From: Viscum album
Taxonomy: Eukaryota; Streptophyta; Magnoliopsida; Santalales; Viscaceae
Length of the DNA: 64,000 bases
NCBI GenBank assembly: GCA_963277665.1
Contig: OY728121.1
Location: 1,655,196,062 to 1,655,260,061, forward strand
Direction: 5' to 3'
Under the pieces are notes generated by a model. That model did no database searches. It was given only the letters and a program-made list of their open reading frames with translations, and was not told the origin of the DNA. Positions 23,140 through 34,495 of this stretch are shown one piece after another. A program made the translations under genes and the position numbers. Within the stretch, counting starts at the first letter, position 1, and each line of letters begins with the position of its first letter.

Positions 23140-24695
23140 CCCCTTCATGAGCCACATTCCTTCATGAAGCCCCCTGCCTCTATGGAACAACCCAACTTCA
23201 CGAAGCACCCTTGCCTTCGCAAAACAGTCTTCGCGAAACTCACTGATTCAATGCAGAATAACTCATCATTGTGAAGTACCCTTTTGAAAAAAGCATGGGC
23301 ATCAGTTAAGACTTAAAGTATCTTCATGATGCACCAGATGGCATAGAATGCCCGATTCACGAATATCTTCGTAAACTCAAAGTGTCTTTGGATTTTATTT
23401 CAAAACTTATATTTAAATGAAGAGGGTTAGACTCATATTTATAGGCTTGGCCATTTGCGAAGCTCCACCACCTCTTTACAGATTTTCCAAATTATCTAAA
23501 TCATCTCTATGGCGCTCCTCACTTTGTAAAGAACCATGGAAATTATCTCTTCGTGAAGCTCATCCTCAGTGCAGATACTTCCGTCAAAACCCTTTGTGGT
23601 TCCCTTCATAATCGCAGATCCTTCCTTCAATGACTGTAGAGACCAAAACTCATAAATCAAAAAGCTCTCTGTCAGTGATCATTAATTCTTTGGGAAATGA
23701 AACTCACAAATCACATCTTTTTGAAACTCAAGCCTATTCCATATTTGAATAAATCCTTCAAGAAAAAAACACTCTTCACATTGAAAGCCATCCTCCAAAT
23801 TTTGGACCCCAAAAATTTGGCAAACACTAGAAAATGATGTCATCTTCAAAATTGTTTCCTGCTTGGACTGTAAGATCCCTTTCCATGCAATCTCCCTAAT
23901 CATCCATTAGAGGATTGACAATAGGCCCAAACCATACTACCTTTCTATCAAATAACATCCATGTCGATCCATAATAATCTGTTTTCATCATGAACTCCTT
24001 CTATCGTGATATATATCCTTTGATCGATCACATTCATCATCATAAGATTTTTTCAATCAAACCTGAATGTGATTAATAGTACCTTCTCACCTATTTTACT
24101 TCATAAGGATTGTATCATAAGTTCTCCAAAAAACTTATGATATTTGTGAGATACAATTCGTCAATGCATCATTTGGTTCAGGCCATTCTCATAATCCCAA
24201 GGATATCTTCAATTATTCATCTTCACATAATTTCTCATGAAATAATGCATGTATCCTCAAGTAAGCTCTAGCATAAATATAATTCCATAGTGAATTATTT
24301 CATGACCTCCTTCAAACCATCAATTACTTTTTGGATTATTAATTCCAAAGAACTGCAATCTTCTCTCTTTATCCAAAAGTGGATGGTTCTTAAAACTCCT
24401 TCAATGATGTAGAAAATGTGTCACCATTGACAAAATTTCTTTAAACTAAAGACCATCTCACAAATCCTCTAACATAATATGGAGTTGAGTTTCTCAATTA
24501 TAATATTAAATGATATGATTCCATAACCATTCTCTTGGAATCCACTGCTATTATTCCATAACCATTCTCTTGGAATAATTACTTCAACCAACCTCCATTA
24601 ACTTTGAATCTTCTTATTCGCATATTAAACAATATTGGCAACATTTGAAAACCTTTGAGAACAAATAAAACTCATACACAAAGGTGGTACCAATA
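23140..24695 (+). mobile_element. Unclassified inserted element, right part
   Basis: Continues the element interrupted by CACTA at 7394. Motifs like TTCACGAAG occur on both sides of the CACTA insertion (7383 and about 23195), which supports the join. The first 450 bp has several TTCNNGAA-type motifs. Then follow about 1 kb of AT-rich sequence with no recognised gene and a possible TATA-like TATTTATAGGC near 23432. It ends at CCAATA before GTATGT at 24696. Confidence 0.45.
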
Positions 24696-24701
24696 GTATG
24701 T
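24696..24701 (+). repeat. Target-site duplication GTATGT, right copy
   Basis: Matches 6848-6853 and restarts the copia RT frame at the same Val-Cys codons. Confidence 0.6.
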
Positions 24702-25850
24702 ATGCTGAAAAGATCCATTTATGGATTAAATCAATCATCCAGGTCATGGAAAATTTATGTTGATGAGGACATGATATAATTTGGTTTCATAAAGAAATAA
24801 TGTGAGCCATGTGTATATAAATGAATTAGTGGGAGTGCATCCATTTTCTTAATAGTATATGTTGCTGAAATATTACTCATTGGAAATGAAATACTAGTCT
24901 TAAAGTCTGTTAAGGCATGGTTGAATAAATTTTTCTCTATGAAGGACTTGGGTGAGGAAACATATATTCTTGGGATAAAGATCCGTCAGGATAGATCCAA
25001 GAGGTTGATCGACCTAAGTCAAAGTGCATATATTGATAAGATACTGAATAGATACAGTATGGAATAACCCAAGAGGAGACTATTTCCAGCATCATATGGC
25101 ATTCATCTCTCTAGGAAAATGTGTCCTCATAAAAATGAGGAAAGAAAAAGAATGAAAAATATTTCATACCCATCGACGATTAGATCAGTTATGTATGTTA
25201 TGTTGTGTACTAGGCTCGATGTAACCTACACATTAAGTGTGGTAGGAAGATATCAAGATCATCCAGGTGACCTCCATTGGATGGTAGTCAAGACTATCCT
25301 TAAGGATCCAAGGCGTACTAAAGATATGTTCTTGGTTTATAGAGGAGGTGAGGAACTACTCATCAGAGGATATGCAGATTCTAGTTTCCAAACTCATCAA
25401 GATGATATTAAGTCACAAACAGGATACATATTCACTTTGAATGGAGGTGTTGTGATCTAGAAGAGCTTAAAGTGGACTATGGTTGTAGATTTTACAGTAG
25501 AGTCTGAGTATATTTTGGATTCTAAGGCAGCTAAAGAAGCAGTATGGATGCGTAACTTCATCCAAGAGCTTTATGTGGTACCTTGTAGTAATGATCATAT
25601 CACACTGTATTGTGATAATACTCCAGTGGTGGCTCTTTCAAAAGAGACAAGGTTATATCAGAGGACAAAACACATACTCTGGAAGTATCATCTCTTGAGG
25701 GATTTTTCTCAGATAAGTGAATTTGCAGTAAGTAGTATTTCCATGGAAGACAACATGGCTGACCCCTTGACTAAATCCTTGAATCAACAGAAACATGACT
25801 ATCATGTAAGGTCTAGTAGACTGAAGGTTATAGGTAGTTGTCTCTATTAA
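24696..25850 (+). pseudogene. Copia reverse transcriptase C-terminal part and RNase H
   Basis: The frame opens VCMLKRSIYGLNQSSRSWK, the block that normally follows the point where the left RT stops. Next come FGFIKK, CEPCVYK and IVYVAEILLIGN, in which the catalytic YVDD is replaced by YVAE. KDLGEETYILGIKIRQDRSK follows. The RNase H part has YADSSFQTHQDDIKSQTGYI, then TVESEYILDSKAAKEAVWM and YCDNTPVVALSKE, and ends LTKSL near 25780. Stops at about 24770, 24790, 24806, 25062 and 25459. The altered YVDD means RT activity was lost. Confidence 0.85.
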
Positions 25851-27640
25851 AAGTGATATTTTATTGGATTTGGTGTCTTAGTAGCAACTATTTATACTTT
25901 GATTACATGAACATTCGATGTATTGAATGTTAATAAAACTTCTTACTACATATTGTTGGTTATTCTTCATGACTCTAATGCAATAATGTTATAGAGTATA
26001 TGTCTCATTGATAAGGACATAATAGTTCCCCGTTATGATGAGAACCTTGATGTGCTATGATGATACTCTCAAATAATGTTTTGTGGTTGGATAGCGTACT
26101 ATGATGGGACACATAGTACATAGACTGTTAGTTGTGAGCAGTCATAAGAAAATGAGACTTCTTCTCATGAAGTTCGCACTTGGCAATCTCCAAGATGGGA
26201 GATTATGAGAACAGATCCGTTAGTAGGAATTCCACATGTTTTGGTGTCATTGGATATTCCTATCTACAAGCATGTGTGATGGTCCTTAGACTTTAAGATT
26301 ATTAGTAATACGTGTTACAACTCACGTACTTAGATGTATTTCTTAAACCATGATGATAACAGTTCACGGTGAAGTTGGATATGTTAGGTGCATCATGAGT
26401 GACATGTCATTAATGAGTAATTCGAGGAAGGATTTATCCCTTCCAACTTTATGGAAGCTGATATCTTGGCCCTTTGATTGGAATAGAATCGTCACATTAA
26501 ATTTCATGGTCATAATTTAATGACCTATTTATTTTAGATAGTCAAAGAAATACATATCGATCATATAGGTTGGTGACACTGATGTGAAACCTGCTTGATG
26601 AGATATTTTCACAAAGGGATTATATTACACAGTGATAATTCATATGGGATTTTCAACATTACAATATTAAGTTCTTTATCTAGGGTGTCTTGACCCGTTG
26701 TAAGATAGTAATCTTGGACTTTAAGCAAGTCTGCCTAATGTCAATGAGAAATAATCCTATAGGGTCACACACTAAGTGTTTCCATTGATCTTGATTAAAT
26801 TCTATTTCAGTTTAATTAATGAAATAAATATTATTCTCAAGTTTGAGAAATAATTTTATTCAAGTTATATTGATCACATAAATTAAATAAATATTTATTC
26901 ACCAGCTTGTGAATAAAATACTTATTTTATTTATTAAATATTTTAATAAATATTTATTCTCTGTATTGTGAATAAAATATTTATTTATGAATAAAATATT
27001 TATTCATTTATTCAATAAATTTTAGAGGGGTTCAAATGAACCAAGACCTAGTCTGATGATAAATATTAATTAACAAGATCGTTACATAATATTTTTTATT
27101 GAGCAATTTGGTGCGTTCTAAATAATAATAATTATATAATTATTATTATGTGGTGTGATATTTATTAAAGGTAATAAATGTTATTTAATGGTTGTTATGC
27201 AATTAAATAATATTTTTACATAAATCCTAACTCAATAAATAAATGGTTATGTCTATTGTGTAGATCATATGAAATTGAGAATAGAGAATTGTTGTGCACA
27301 ACGAATTCTCTCTCAACTCCTCCTCCTCTCTCCCTCTCAAGAATGATAAGTGAAAGAGATATTTCTTCAGGACCAAAGAAAAAGTGATCAAGAATGAAAA
27401 ACACAAGACATTCTATTTTTCATCCTAGCACCTGAAGATCGAGTGGTGTTGCTCGGAGATCATAGGAGCACATGTGGATCACCACTAGAGGGATTCTATC
27501 CATGGATCCTTACAGTACAATAAAGGTAGTTTGAAAGGTTCTTTTCAAATGATCAACATTCACCAATGAATAAATTTCCTATTCCCATGTATTTGTTTTT
27601 TTTCAAATATTAAATAAATTAATTATAAATTTGATGTGCA
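25851..27640 (+). other. Probable 3' UTR and LTR of the copia element
   Basis: No gene recognised. The position after RNase H predicts a 3' LTR. An AT-rich tract at 26800-27020 has several imperfect palindromes (for example TATTCAC...GTGAATA). Further right, a C/T-rich stretch (27300-27345) and a GC-richer leader-like part (27425-27520) fit the R-U5 part of an LTR. No polypurine tract or matching 5' LTR was found, so limits are guesses. Confidence 0.35.
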
Positions 27641-27744
27641 AGATTCTCACTCTTGGTTTCGGGAAACTATTATTAAAATAAATTTTAATATATCATCCAC
27701 CTCTGTATGCTTATGTTGCACCCGAAACCATCACAAACTACCCC

Positions 27745-27870
27745 AAGATAGTATCCTTAGAACGCCTTCTTCCATGGGATCAAGGATGGTGTTATCCCTA
27801 GAACACCTTCATCCATAGGATCAATATAGATAATTTCCATGGGATTCCTTCACCCATAGGATCTATAAAA
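27745..27870 (+). repeat. Three copies of a roughly 40 bp unit
   Basis: Variants of ATCCTTAGAACGCCTTC followed by TTCCATGGGATCAA occur three times with a period near 40 bp. Confidence 0.5.
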
Positions 27871-28336
27871 CTATTCTACTAGCATAAGGGCCTCATATTC
27901 TGAGTCTAACCATCTCGGTGTATCTAGGAAATTCCTTTCGATTCATCCCACTATCACACTAGGGTTTTCCCGCACAAATATCACATAGTATCTACCTAAG
28001 ACTCCCATTATGAGTCAAATGGAGGTTACAATAGTAAAAAAACTACATGCATCACATGAAAATCATTTAAAATATTTTAGGCATCACCTCCCACCCTTAT
28101 ATGATGTATCCCCATATACATCAAACCTAAACAACACATACAATTCATTAATAATAAACATCCCCAGATGGGATCACAAGCTACAATGTTCGTACAAGAA
28201 TCAAAGGGGATTAAGAGGATATCAGACCTTATATGAAAACTCACTTTCATAAAATTTAAAATGGGACTTATCTTTTCAAAACAGGCTTGGAATGCTAAGT
28301 CATTTTATCATTTATAAAAGCCATCTCAATCTACTT
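27871..28336. other. No gene recognised
   Basis: AT-rich spacer before the TRIM. The 80-codon ORF at 28010-28252 has no recognised similarity. Confidence 0.4.
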
Positions 28337-28504
28337 TGTTGGGTGAAAACCCAATCTCACACTGGCTTCCATAATGGATGGTGGATCACATATAAACTTG
28401 GATGGGAAATTCCTCTAAGAACCCATGGGTGTTAGGATAGAACCCCATAAGGTATTATGTGTTGGGCATGGGAGACCTAGGGCTAGTGGAATTTGATCTT
28501 GAAA
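28337..28504 (+). repeat. TRIM left LTR
   Basis: 168 bp, TG...AA, the partner of 28759-28926. The terminal CA has probably mutated. Confidence 0.8.
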
Positions 28505-28506
28505 AG

Positions 28507-28519
28507 TGGTATCAGAGCC
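28507..28519 (+). promoter_or_regulatory. TRIM primer-binding site
   Basis: TGGTATCAGAGCC is complementary to the 3' end of plant initiator tRNA-Met. Confidence 0.8.
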
Positions 28520-28758
28520 ATGGTGCAGCCCAGGTGTGATGTAGGGTGGAGTATTCCCCAAACCAGTTTGACAACGATAGTGGTTTCTCATTTGAAGCAT
28601 GTGAATCCATGGTTCCTAATGTCGAAAGTATTTGTGATAAATGGTGGTCAGGCAACGAGTCCAGGTGATGAGAAAATGGGCATGCAAGATGGTTGGATTT
28701 GATGCATTATCATTTAAGGGGTGGCCCAATTATGTGGTCTTTGGTTTGAGGGAAGGAT

Positions 28759-28926
28759 TGTTGGGTGCAAAGCCAATCTCACATTGGTTTCCAAAATGGA
28801 TGGTGGCTCGCATATAAGATTGGATGTGAAATTACTCCAAGCACCCATGGGTTTTAGGATGGAACCCCAGAAGGGCTTATGTGTTGGGCTCGGGAGACCT
28901 TGGGCTGGAGGAAATCGATCCTGACA
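28759..28926 (+). repeat. TRIM right LTR
   Basis: 168 bp, TG...CA, directly after a purine tract. Confidence 0.8.
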
Positions 28927-29764
28927 TGCTCTTGGGACCAGTTTTATCAAAACACCATTGAAACTTAAATGGGAATTCACACTACCCTTTAAACGGCCAT
29001 TGAAAAACATTCAAAGACATAATAAGTTTTAAAATCCAATCTACATGGGAAGGAACACCCTTTTGAAATAATCCATCTCATTTGGAAATATTAAAATCTT
29101 TAAACACCCCAAAAAGTTGATATAAGATTAACCAAGGCTAAAAAAAGTGGTTTTAAATATTTAACACAAGGGTTAACTCACCAATTTAAAAATAAAAACA
29201 CATTTTACAACATTTTTAACGCATTCAAATCACCCAAACTCTTGGTTTGAAATTAAATTAACCTAAGAACAAATTTTAAAAAATAAATTTGGTGATTACC
29301 ACTGATTTTAAAATCAAAATCATTCTTTAAAACTCACATTTTATTTTAAATAAATATTTAAATATTTTATCAATGCTTGTATTTTCAAGTATTGATTGAA
29401 ATGAAAATTAAAAATATTATGCCTATTGAGAATTCAATTTGATGGCCAAAACACCTTATAAAATCATATAATCTGTTTATAAAGATAATTCGTTCAATTT
29501 CTCAAATACATGGTGTGCATGGTTTATTAAAAAATATTTTTAACAAGTTCCACAATTGAGAAGTCCTTGAAATTGAAATAAAACGAACATAAAACTTGAT
29601 TTATCTTTCAATAACATATAAACACATTTAATGTTGTTACTTGATATACAAAACATGGAGTTAAACATGAAAACAATCATGGTTATTAAATTCAATGGCA
29701 AAAACATGTGGTAACCTATCAAAAATCAATGGTGAATGATCTGTAAATTCAAATATAGGATGAG
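28927..29764. other. No gene recognised; AT-rich
   Basis: Spacer with no recognisable coding, repeat or terminal structure. Confidence 0.4.
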
Positions 29765-29821
29765 GGGAGCTCAAAAAATTATTCAAATTTCCTAGAAACA
29801 ATGAAATCACAAGAAAAAGGG

Positions 29822-30127
29822 TTAACCCTTACCTTTGGGTTCATCCATGAAGGAAAAATGATGGTAGGGCAGTGGGGTACAACAAGGAGTGACGGTGGAA
29901 AGAGTGGTGGCGGCGAGAGCATCAGCGAGATAGGAAGCGACGAGAGGGGCAACAGTGAGAGAGGTGGGTAAAGAGAGGAGGGTAGAGAAGTGGTGGTGAG
30001 AAGAGGAGGGTAGAGCAGCGGTGGCAAGGATGGTGTCTAGAGCGGCGGTGACGAGAAGGGTGGCAACGCAGTAGATGCTATGAAAGCTTGAAGGTGTGTG
30101 AGAGAGAAGCTGACCGTTATAGTTCAT
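29822..30127 (-). CDS. Low-complexity ORF of unknown status
   Basis: 101 codons, starting MNYNGQLLSHTPSS, then runs rich in Ala, Thr, Ser, Leu and Pro. The plus strand of the region is dominated by GTGG, GAGA and GGCGG-like triplets, so the ORF may only reflect composition. No domain recognised. It sits just outside the subterminal motifs of the AT-rich element to the right. Confidence 0.2.
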   Translation of the reverse strand: MNYNGQLLSHTPSSFHSIYCVATLLVTAALDTILATAALPSSSHHHFSTLLSLPTSLTVAPLVASYLADALAATTLSTVTPCCTPLPYHHFSFMDEPKGKG

Positions 30128-30256
30128 TTATAAAATTAGGGTAATACTTTTAGCAGCGCTAGTTAAAAATCACTGATAAAGGTATGTTTTATCAGCACTA
30201 AAATAGAAAGTGCTGATAAATAATGTATTTATCAGTGTTAAAATTATAGCAATGAT

Positions 30257-30602
30257 AAAGATATAATATTAATAATTTATTTATATTATTATATATATTT
30301 ATAAAATTATATATATAATAAATATACATTTATTTATTTGTATTTATAATTATAAATAGATATTTATTTATTTATATTTAATATATATATATATATAATA
30401 AATATATTTATATAATTATATATATTTATAAAATTATAAATATTATAAAAAAATAAATATTTATTTATAATTATAAAATTATAATAACTTTATAATTATT
30501 TAAATAAATATTTATTTATTTATATTTATAAATATATATTTATATATATTTATATAATAGTTTTAAAATTATAATAACTGTATTTCTTATATTTATAATT
30601 GT
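30257..30602. repeat. AT-rich array, left
   Basis: Almost pure A/T built from TATTTAT, ATAATTATA and TTATAAAATTA variants. It matches in composition and words the array at 36285-37490, from which the LINE separates it. Confidence 0.8.
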
Positions 30603-30623
30603 ATAAATATATATAATTAATAT
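30603..30623. repeat. LINE target-site duplication, left copy
   Basis: 21 bases starting ATAAATATAT and ending TTAATAT, identical to 36264-36284. Confidence 0.8.
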
Positions 30624-31561
30624 TTTCTTGAAGGGTTGTGGTTCAAAAGGCCTCATTATTAAATTATGAAAAAAGTAATAGAAAGATGAGTAGATAGTAC
30701 TCACATGGGCCTAAAAAACAAGAGCAAAAGTATTTAACCCATCCTAGAGCAGGTTCTCATATTATGGTGAGGGGGGAATCCACCCCTACCATGAGGATAT
30801 CTACCCCTTTTCCAAGTCATGGCCTGCATCCATTGGCCATCACTATCATCCGAAGATTCAACCACAATAGCATCCTTCAAGATTTCAGGTCCAGAAACCA
30901 CATCATTCTTTGTTCCATCATCCTCACTGCTGGCAGTAGTAAGCATGTCAAATGAATTATGTAACTTAACATTACATATCACCTTCCCAATTTGAGATTG
31001 TGTACTTATGATTGAGACCACTGATTCTCTTAAAATAAAATTATCGGGTCCCATCAGTCCATGGTCATCAGGGGTAAAAGTAACATGAAGCCCTATGGAT
31101 TCATAAAGTTCATCATGACTTTTAGTGGCTCCATAATCAGAGTTAAGAGTCACCTATTGGTGGTTGTGGTCTTCAGTAGGAGAGACTAGCAATTAGGATA
31201 TTCCAGGAGGGAAGGAGTCACCAGTTTGAGTCTAGTTTCTCCAACAGCAGAGACCTGTTGATGTTTATAACTAGTAGCAGGGAATACATACATTCGGTTG
31301 GTACTAGGGGGTAGGAGTTACCATATGTATACCCTTGTTGGAGTTTGGGTTTTTCAATAGGGGTGGCCTACATCCGGGTGGAACCAGAAGTTTGTGTTGA
31401 CTGCATGTGTCCAACTTTGGTAGCAGAAAAAAACTTCATTTGGGTGTGCTCCGTAGGGGAGTCAAAGTTCACCTTCAAGTCTTGAATTTTTTTCACAGTA
31501 GGTATAACCTTATCAAAAAGGATCGCAGGTCTAGAAATATTATGTCCAGCAGAATAAGTGG

Positions 31562-31566
31562 TAGCC
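31562..31566. repeat. Target-site duplication TAGCC, left copy
   Basis: Same as 34491-34495. Confidence 0.75.
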
Positions 31567-33156
31567 TGTAATGTCTCGTATTTTTCCATGTGTTTTTTTA
31601 AATATTATATGGAATTTTTACAAGACCAGGCGCAGAGACGACACATCATTCTGAGGCCCAGTGGTCCTGGAATGGTGGTTTGAACTTTTTTTTAAGTTAA
31701 GTGAGTCGGAACTTGTGCGCGGTTGTGGCAGTTTTCAAACGGATGCCCGAATTAAAAATATGAGGACACCGTTGCGTCTAGAACGACGACTTTACCTAAG
31801 AACGGGTCTAACCTCGACTGGCGTGGGTCGAGGAAAAAAGTTAATTTTCGGAAGTTTTAAGTAAAATAAAATAAAATAAATTAGAAAAGTTTATTTTATT
31901 TCTTTTTGGAAATATCCGCTGCAGCGCAGCGATGGGGCAACTATTTCAGTCTTTATTGTCATTTCATAATGACTCAGAAATAGAAACATTGACTCATTAA
32001 TGCCATAGTGTGATGGGATGTCAAATATGTTTCCCTTTTATTAGGATAATCGATTCTTGCTCATTGGAGACTATTGAGAAAAAATCTCTGGAGAATCCAC
32101 GGAGTGTTGGAGCAAACTCTCAGCGACGAACGACAATAGATCGAAGTTGAGAATCGTTGCACCAGAAAAGTTGAAAGATCTCGATGACGAAGGCAGCACG
32201 ACCCTTCATCAACGATCGATCCTTTCTTAAAGGTAGGGGTTTGTTATTTAATTTTATTTTCCCCACTTTTGATTTAAATGACGAACTAGGATCAACCACA
32301 AACAAGTTGATCCGCGGATTCATACATTCTTGTGGGAGGGATTTATTTGGGATGATTCAGGGAATTCATCCATGTTGAATTGTTTTCGTTTGATTCTGAT
32401 CTGTTTAAGCCTAGCAATGGGAGCAGATCAACACCGTGACGAATGACAGTGGAGGTTTGTTCCTCGATTTGCTTTGGATTTTTTCGACCTTTTTATTTCG
32501 CGCGTTCTTTGCGTTCTTCGTGGGGCGACAAACAACGGATCGTTGAACATCTGTTCTGCAACTCAATGATCCCAAATTGAAGAATCAACACCACAACAAC
32601 CTTTCGGAGGTGTGACGATGATAGCGAATGACAAATCGGACCGGATTGGGAAGGGTCGTTCTTCGAGCATTCTTCGTGCGGGTGGATCGTTGCACGTTTT
32701 TAGAGCCGATCAGAGGTTCGAAAACAATGGAATCAGCTTTGTGGTGTCGGGGCGACCAAAACCTAGGAGTTTTGTGGCGATCGGATAGCTGGATCGATGA
32801 ATGGGGCATCACAGAAGGCGCGATGGTGGAGGTTCGTGTTTCTGGAAATTTCCAGAATACACGGTGTGTACTTCCGAAGAACACGATGTGTAGTACTTGC
32901 GGTGGAAGCTAGGGTTTTGGGAATCAGAGAGGAATCACGTGGTGTGTGACCCTGGTCACACGGCATGTTGGACTTTCCCCGAAGCTCGATGTGTATTTTG
33001 GGAAGTACACGGACACGGGAATGGACTCCAGTGTTGGTGCGGCGGCTAACGTATCCATACACCAGGAGTCCCTGGCCTGAAAGCCGAGCTTGAAACACTT
33101 AGCACTATTTCCCCAACCAATCTCAGAGACTCTTGGTCCTAAGGTAGAACCGGCCA

Positions 33157-33168
33157 CCTCTGATACCA
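33157..33168 (-). promoter_or_regulatory. Primer-binding-site-like sequence, minus strand
   Basis: On the minus strand it reads TGGTATCAGAGG just after ...GCCATGACAGAG, the usual order of LTR end (CA) and primer site. This disagrees with the plus-strand gag remnant next to it. Confidence 0.5.
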
Positions 33169-33389
33169 CTCTGTCATGGCGCGGGCCCCAACCCACAGGA
33201 CTCTGATAACCTGCTTTTCGATTCGGTACATGAAAACACTGGTTGTGGGGAAATAAAATAAAGGTACATGCATCATATAAGAATGGGTTGTGTTTTCCAT
33301 GTCCTTTGTGTCAGCTATCCAGATATACTCATTGACCATGGTACATCTTATTTCCTTACAGGATGCCTCTGTGACACATACCCACTAGG

Positions 33390-34290
33390 ATGCAGCAGCA
33401 CGATCACGAGGATGACCCCCTTAGTGAAGAGGCTTCGATACAGGGACTAGATCCCCAGGCGTTTCCACCAGGTGGTGCACCTGTTATACCACCACTAGTG
33501 GGGCAGCCCGTGGTACCCACAGTACCGACCGATGAGGAGTGTAGGATGAGATCACTCCATGAGTTCCAGAGACAGAGACCTCTCAGGTTCCGAGGTGAGC
33601 CCGACCCTTAGGCGGCTTAGGACTGGCTTGAGGCAGTGACCATAGTTTTTTGTCTAGTAAGGACACCAGCAGACCAAATGGTGATCCTAGGAGTGAGCCT
33701 TTTTCAGGGTTCGACGGGATGACGGTGGAGTCTGACCACATAAACTCACGATGAGTAGACTCTTTCGTGGACAGAGTTTGAGTGACTCTTCAGGGAGGAG
33801 TTCTCTTCGGTTATGCTGAGATCCGTATGTATCCAGGTGCTTCTTCAGCTCTAGCAGGGCAGTTTGACGGTGGCTGACTATTCATTGAGGTTCACCAACC
33901 TCTCCAGGTACTCGATGGATATGGTCAGGGATCGGTACTTCAGAGCTCGAACCTTAGAGTGAAGTCTGCAAAGAGACATCCGAGCTAGTATCGTGCCTCT
34001 ATGCATTCCGACTTATATTGGAGTGCTCGAGTGGGCTTTGGTGATCGAGAGCTTCTTGGTGGAGCAGAGATAGCCGATGACAGTCAACAGCAGGAAGATA
34101 GGTGCGGAGACCTCGGTAGCAAGGATCCAATGTCGGACACAGGGATCAGGACGTGAGATACGTCAGAGGAGGACTTGGTACAGGGGATCGATGGTCCAGG
34201 GCTCTTAGGCTGGATCCAGTCAACCTAGGGAGAAGAGATGTTATGCGTGCGACGGTAGGGGACATCTCGTTAGAGATTGTCTGACCTGTC
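33390..34290 (+). pseudogene. Gypsy-type gag remnant with CCHC knuckle
   Basis: MQQHDHEDDPLSEEASIQGL is followed by EFQRQRPLRFRGEPDP, then after stops DWLEAVTIVF, ADYSLRFTNLSRYSMDM and RDIRASIVP. This is the retrotrans_gag pattern (FRG.PDP, W...., V..Y...F..L..Y). Near 34243 CYACDGRGHLVRDC is a complete CX2CX4HX4C zinc knuckle. Many stop codons and frame changes. The protein would have packaged element RNA. No protease or RT follows. Confidence 0.7.
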
Positions 34291-34490
34291 GAGCTGCTAA
34301 CAGGGAAGTGGTGTATGGACCATCGAGGCAGAGGCAGAGAGTGGAGCAGATAGACCCGCCAGGCGGCGGATGTGACAGAGGAGCAGGGAGAGCTGCGGGT
34401 GGTGGCAGATGCTTTGACTTACTTCCACCACCACCCCCAGGAGGTCCGCACTAGGATCAGGGAGTTGGGGTACTGGGATGGGTTGTGACA

Positions 34491-34495
34491 TAGCC
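34491..34495. repeat. Target-site duplication TAGCC, right copy
   Basis: Same as 31562-31566. Confidence 0.75.

Larger units (their letters stand above)
4190..27640 (+). mobile_element. Decayed copia retrotransposon split by nested insertions
   Basis: The domains appear in copia order: gag (about 4250-4920), protease (about 4943), GAG-pre-integrase (to 5497), integrase (5511-6070), reverse transcriptase (about 6480-6853, then 24696-25100) and RNase H (25100-25850). The RT is interrupted at Val-Cys codons, and GTATGT is present on both sides. The 17.8 kb between is a later insertion. The coding sequence has many stops and several frameshifts. Left and right limits are approximate because LTRs were not matched. 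Confidence 0.75.
28337..28926 (+). mobile_element. TRIM retrotransposon, 590 bp
   Basis: Two direct repeats of equal length (28337-28504 and 28759-28926, 168 bp each) start TGTTGGGTG. The right one ends TGACA and the left one ends TGAAA. A primer site TGGTATCAGAGCC begins at 28507, two bases after the left repeat, and matches initiator tRNA-Met. A purine-rich TTTGAGGGAAGGAT abuts the right repeat. The internal part is only 254 bp and non-coding. Flanking bases TACTT and TGCTC differ by two transitions, so a TSD is possible but not shown. No 5S rRNA-like box was seen, which argues against Cassandra. Confidence 0.85.
31567..34490 (+). mobile_element. LTR-retrotransposon-derived insertion in LINE ORF1
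   Basis: Begins TGTAATGTCTCG and ends GGGTTGTGACA, with TAGCC on both sides. Removing it restores the LINE frame, so the ends are sound. Inside is a gypsy-like gag remnant on the plus strand (about 33390-34290). No second LTR copy of the left end was found. A complement of the tRNA-Met primer site (CCTCTGATACCA, 33157-33168) followed by TGTCATGG at 33173 points to a minus-strand LTR junction. The interior is therefore probably composite or rearranged. Confidence 0.6.

Noticed and set aside
28337..28926. Cassandra TRIM
   Set aside because: No 5S rRNA-like promoter box could be found in the LTR.
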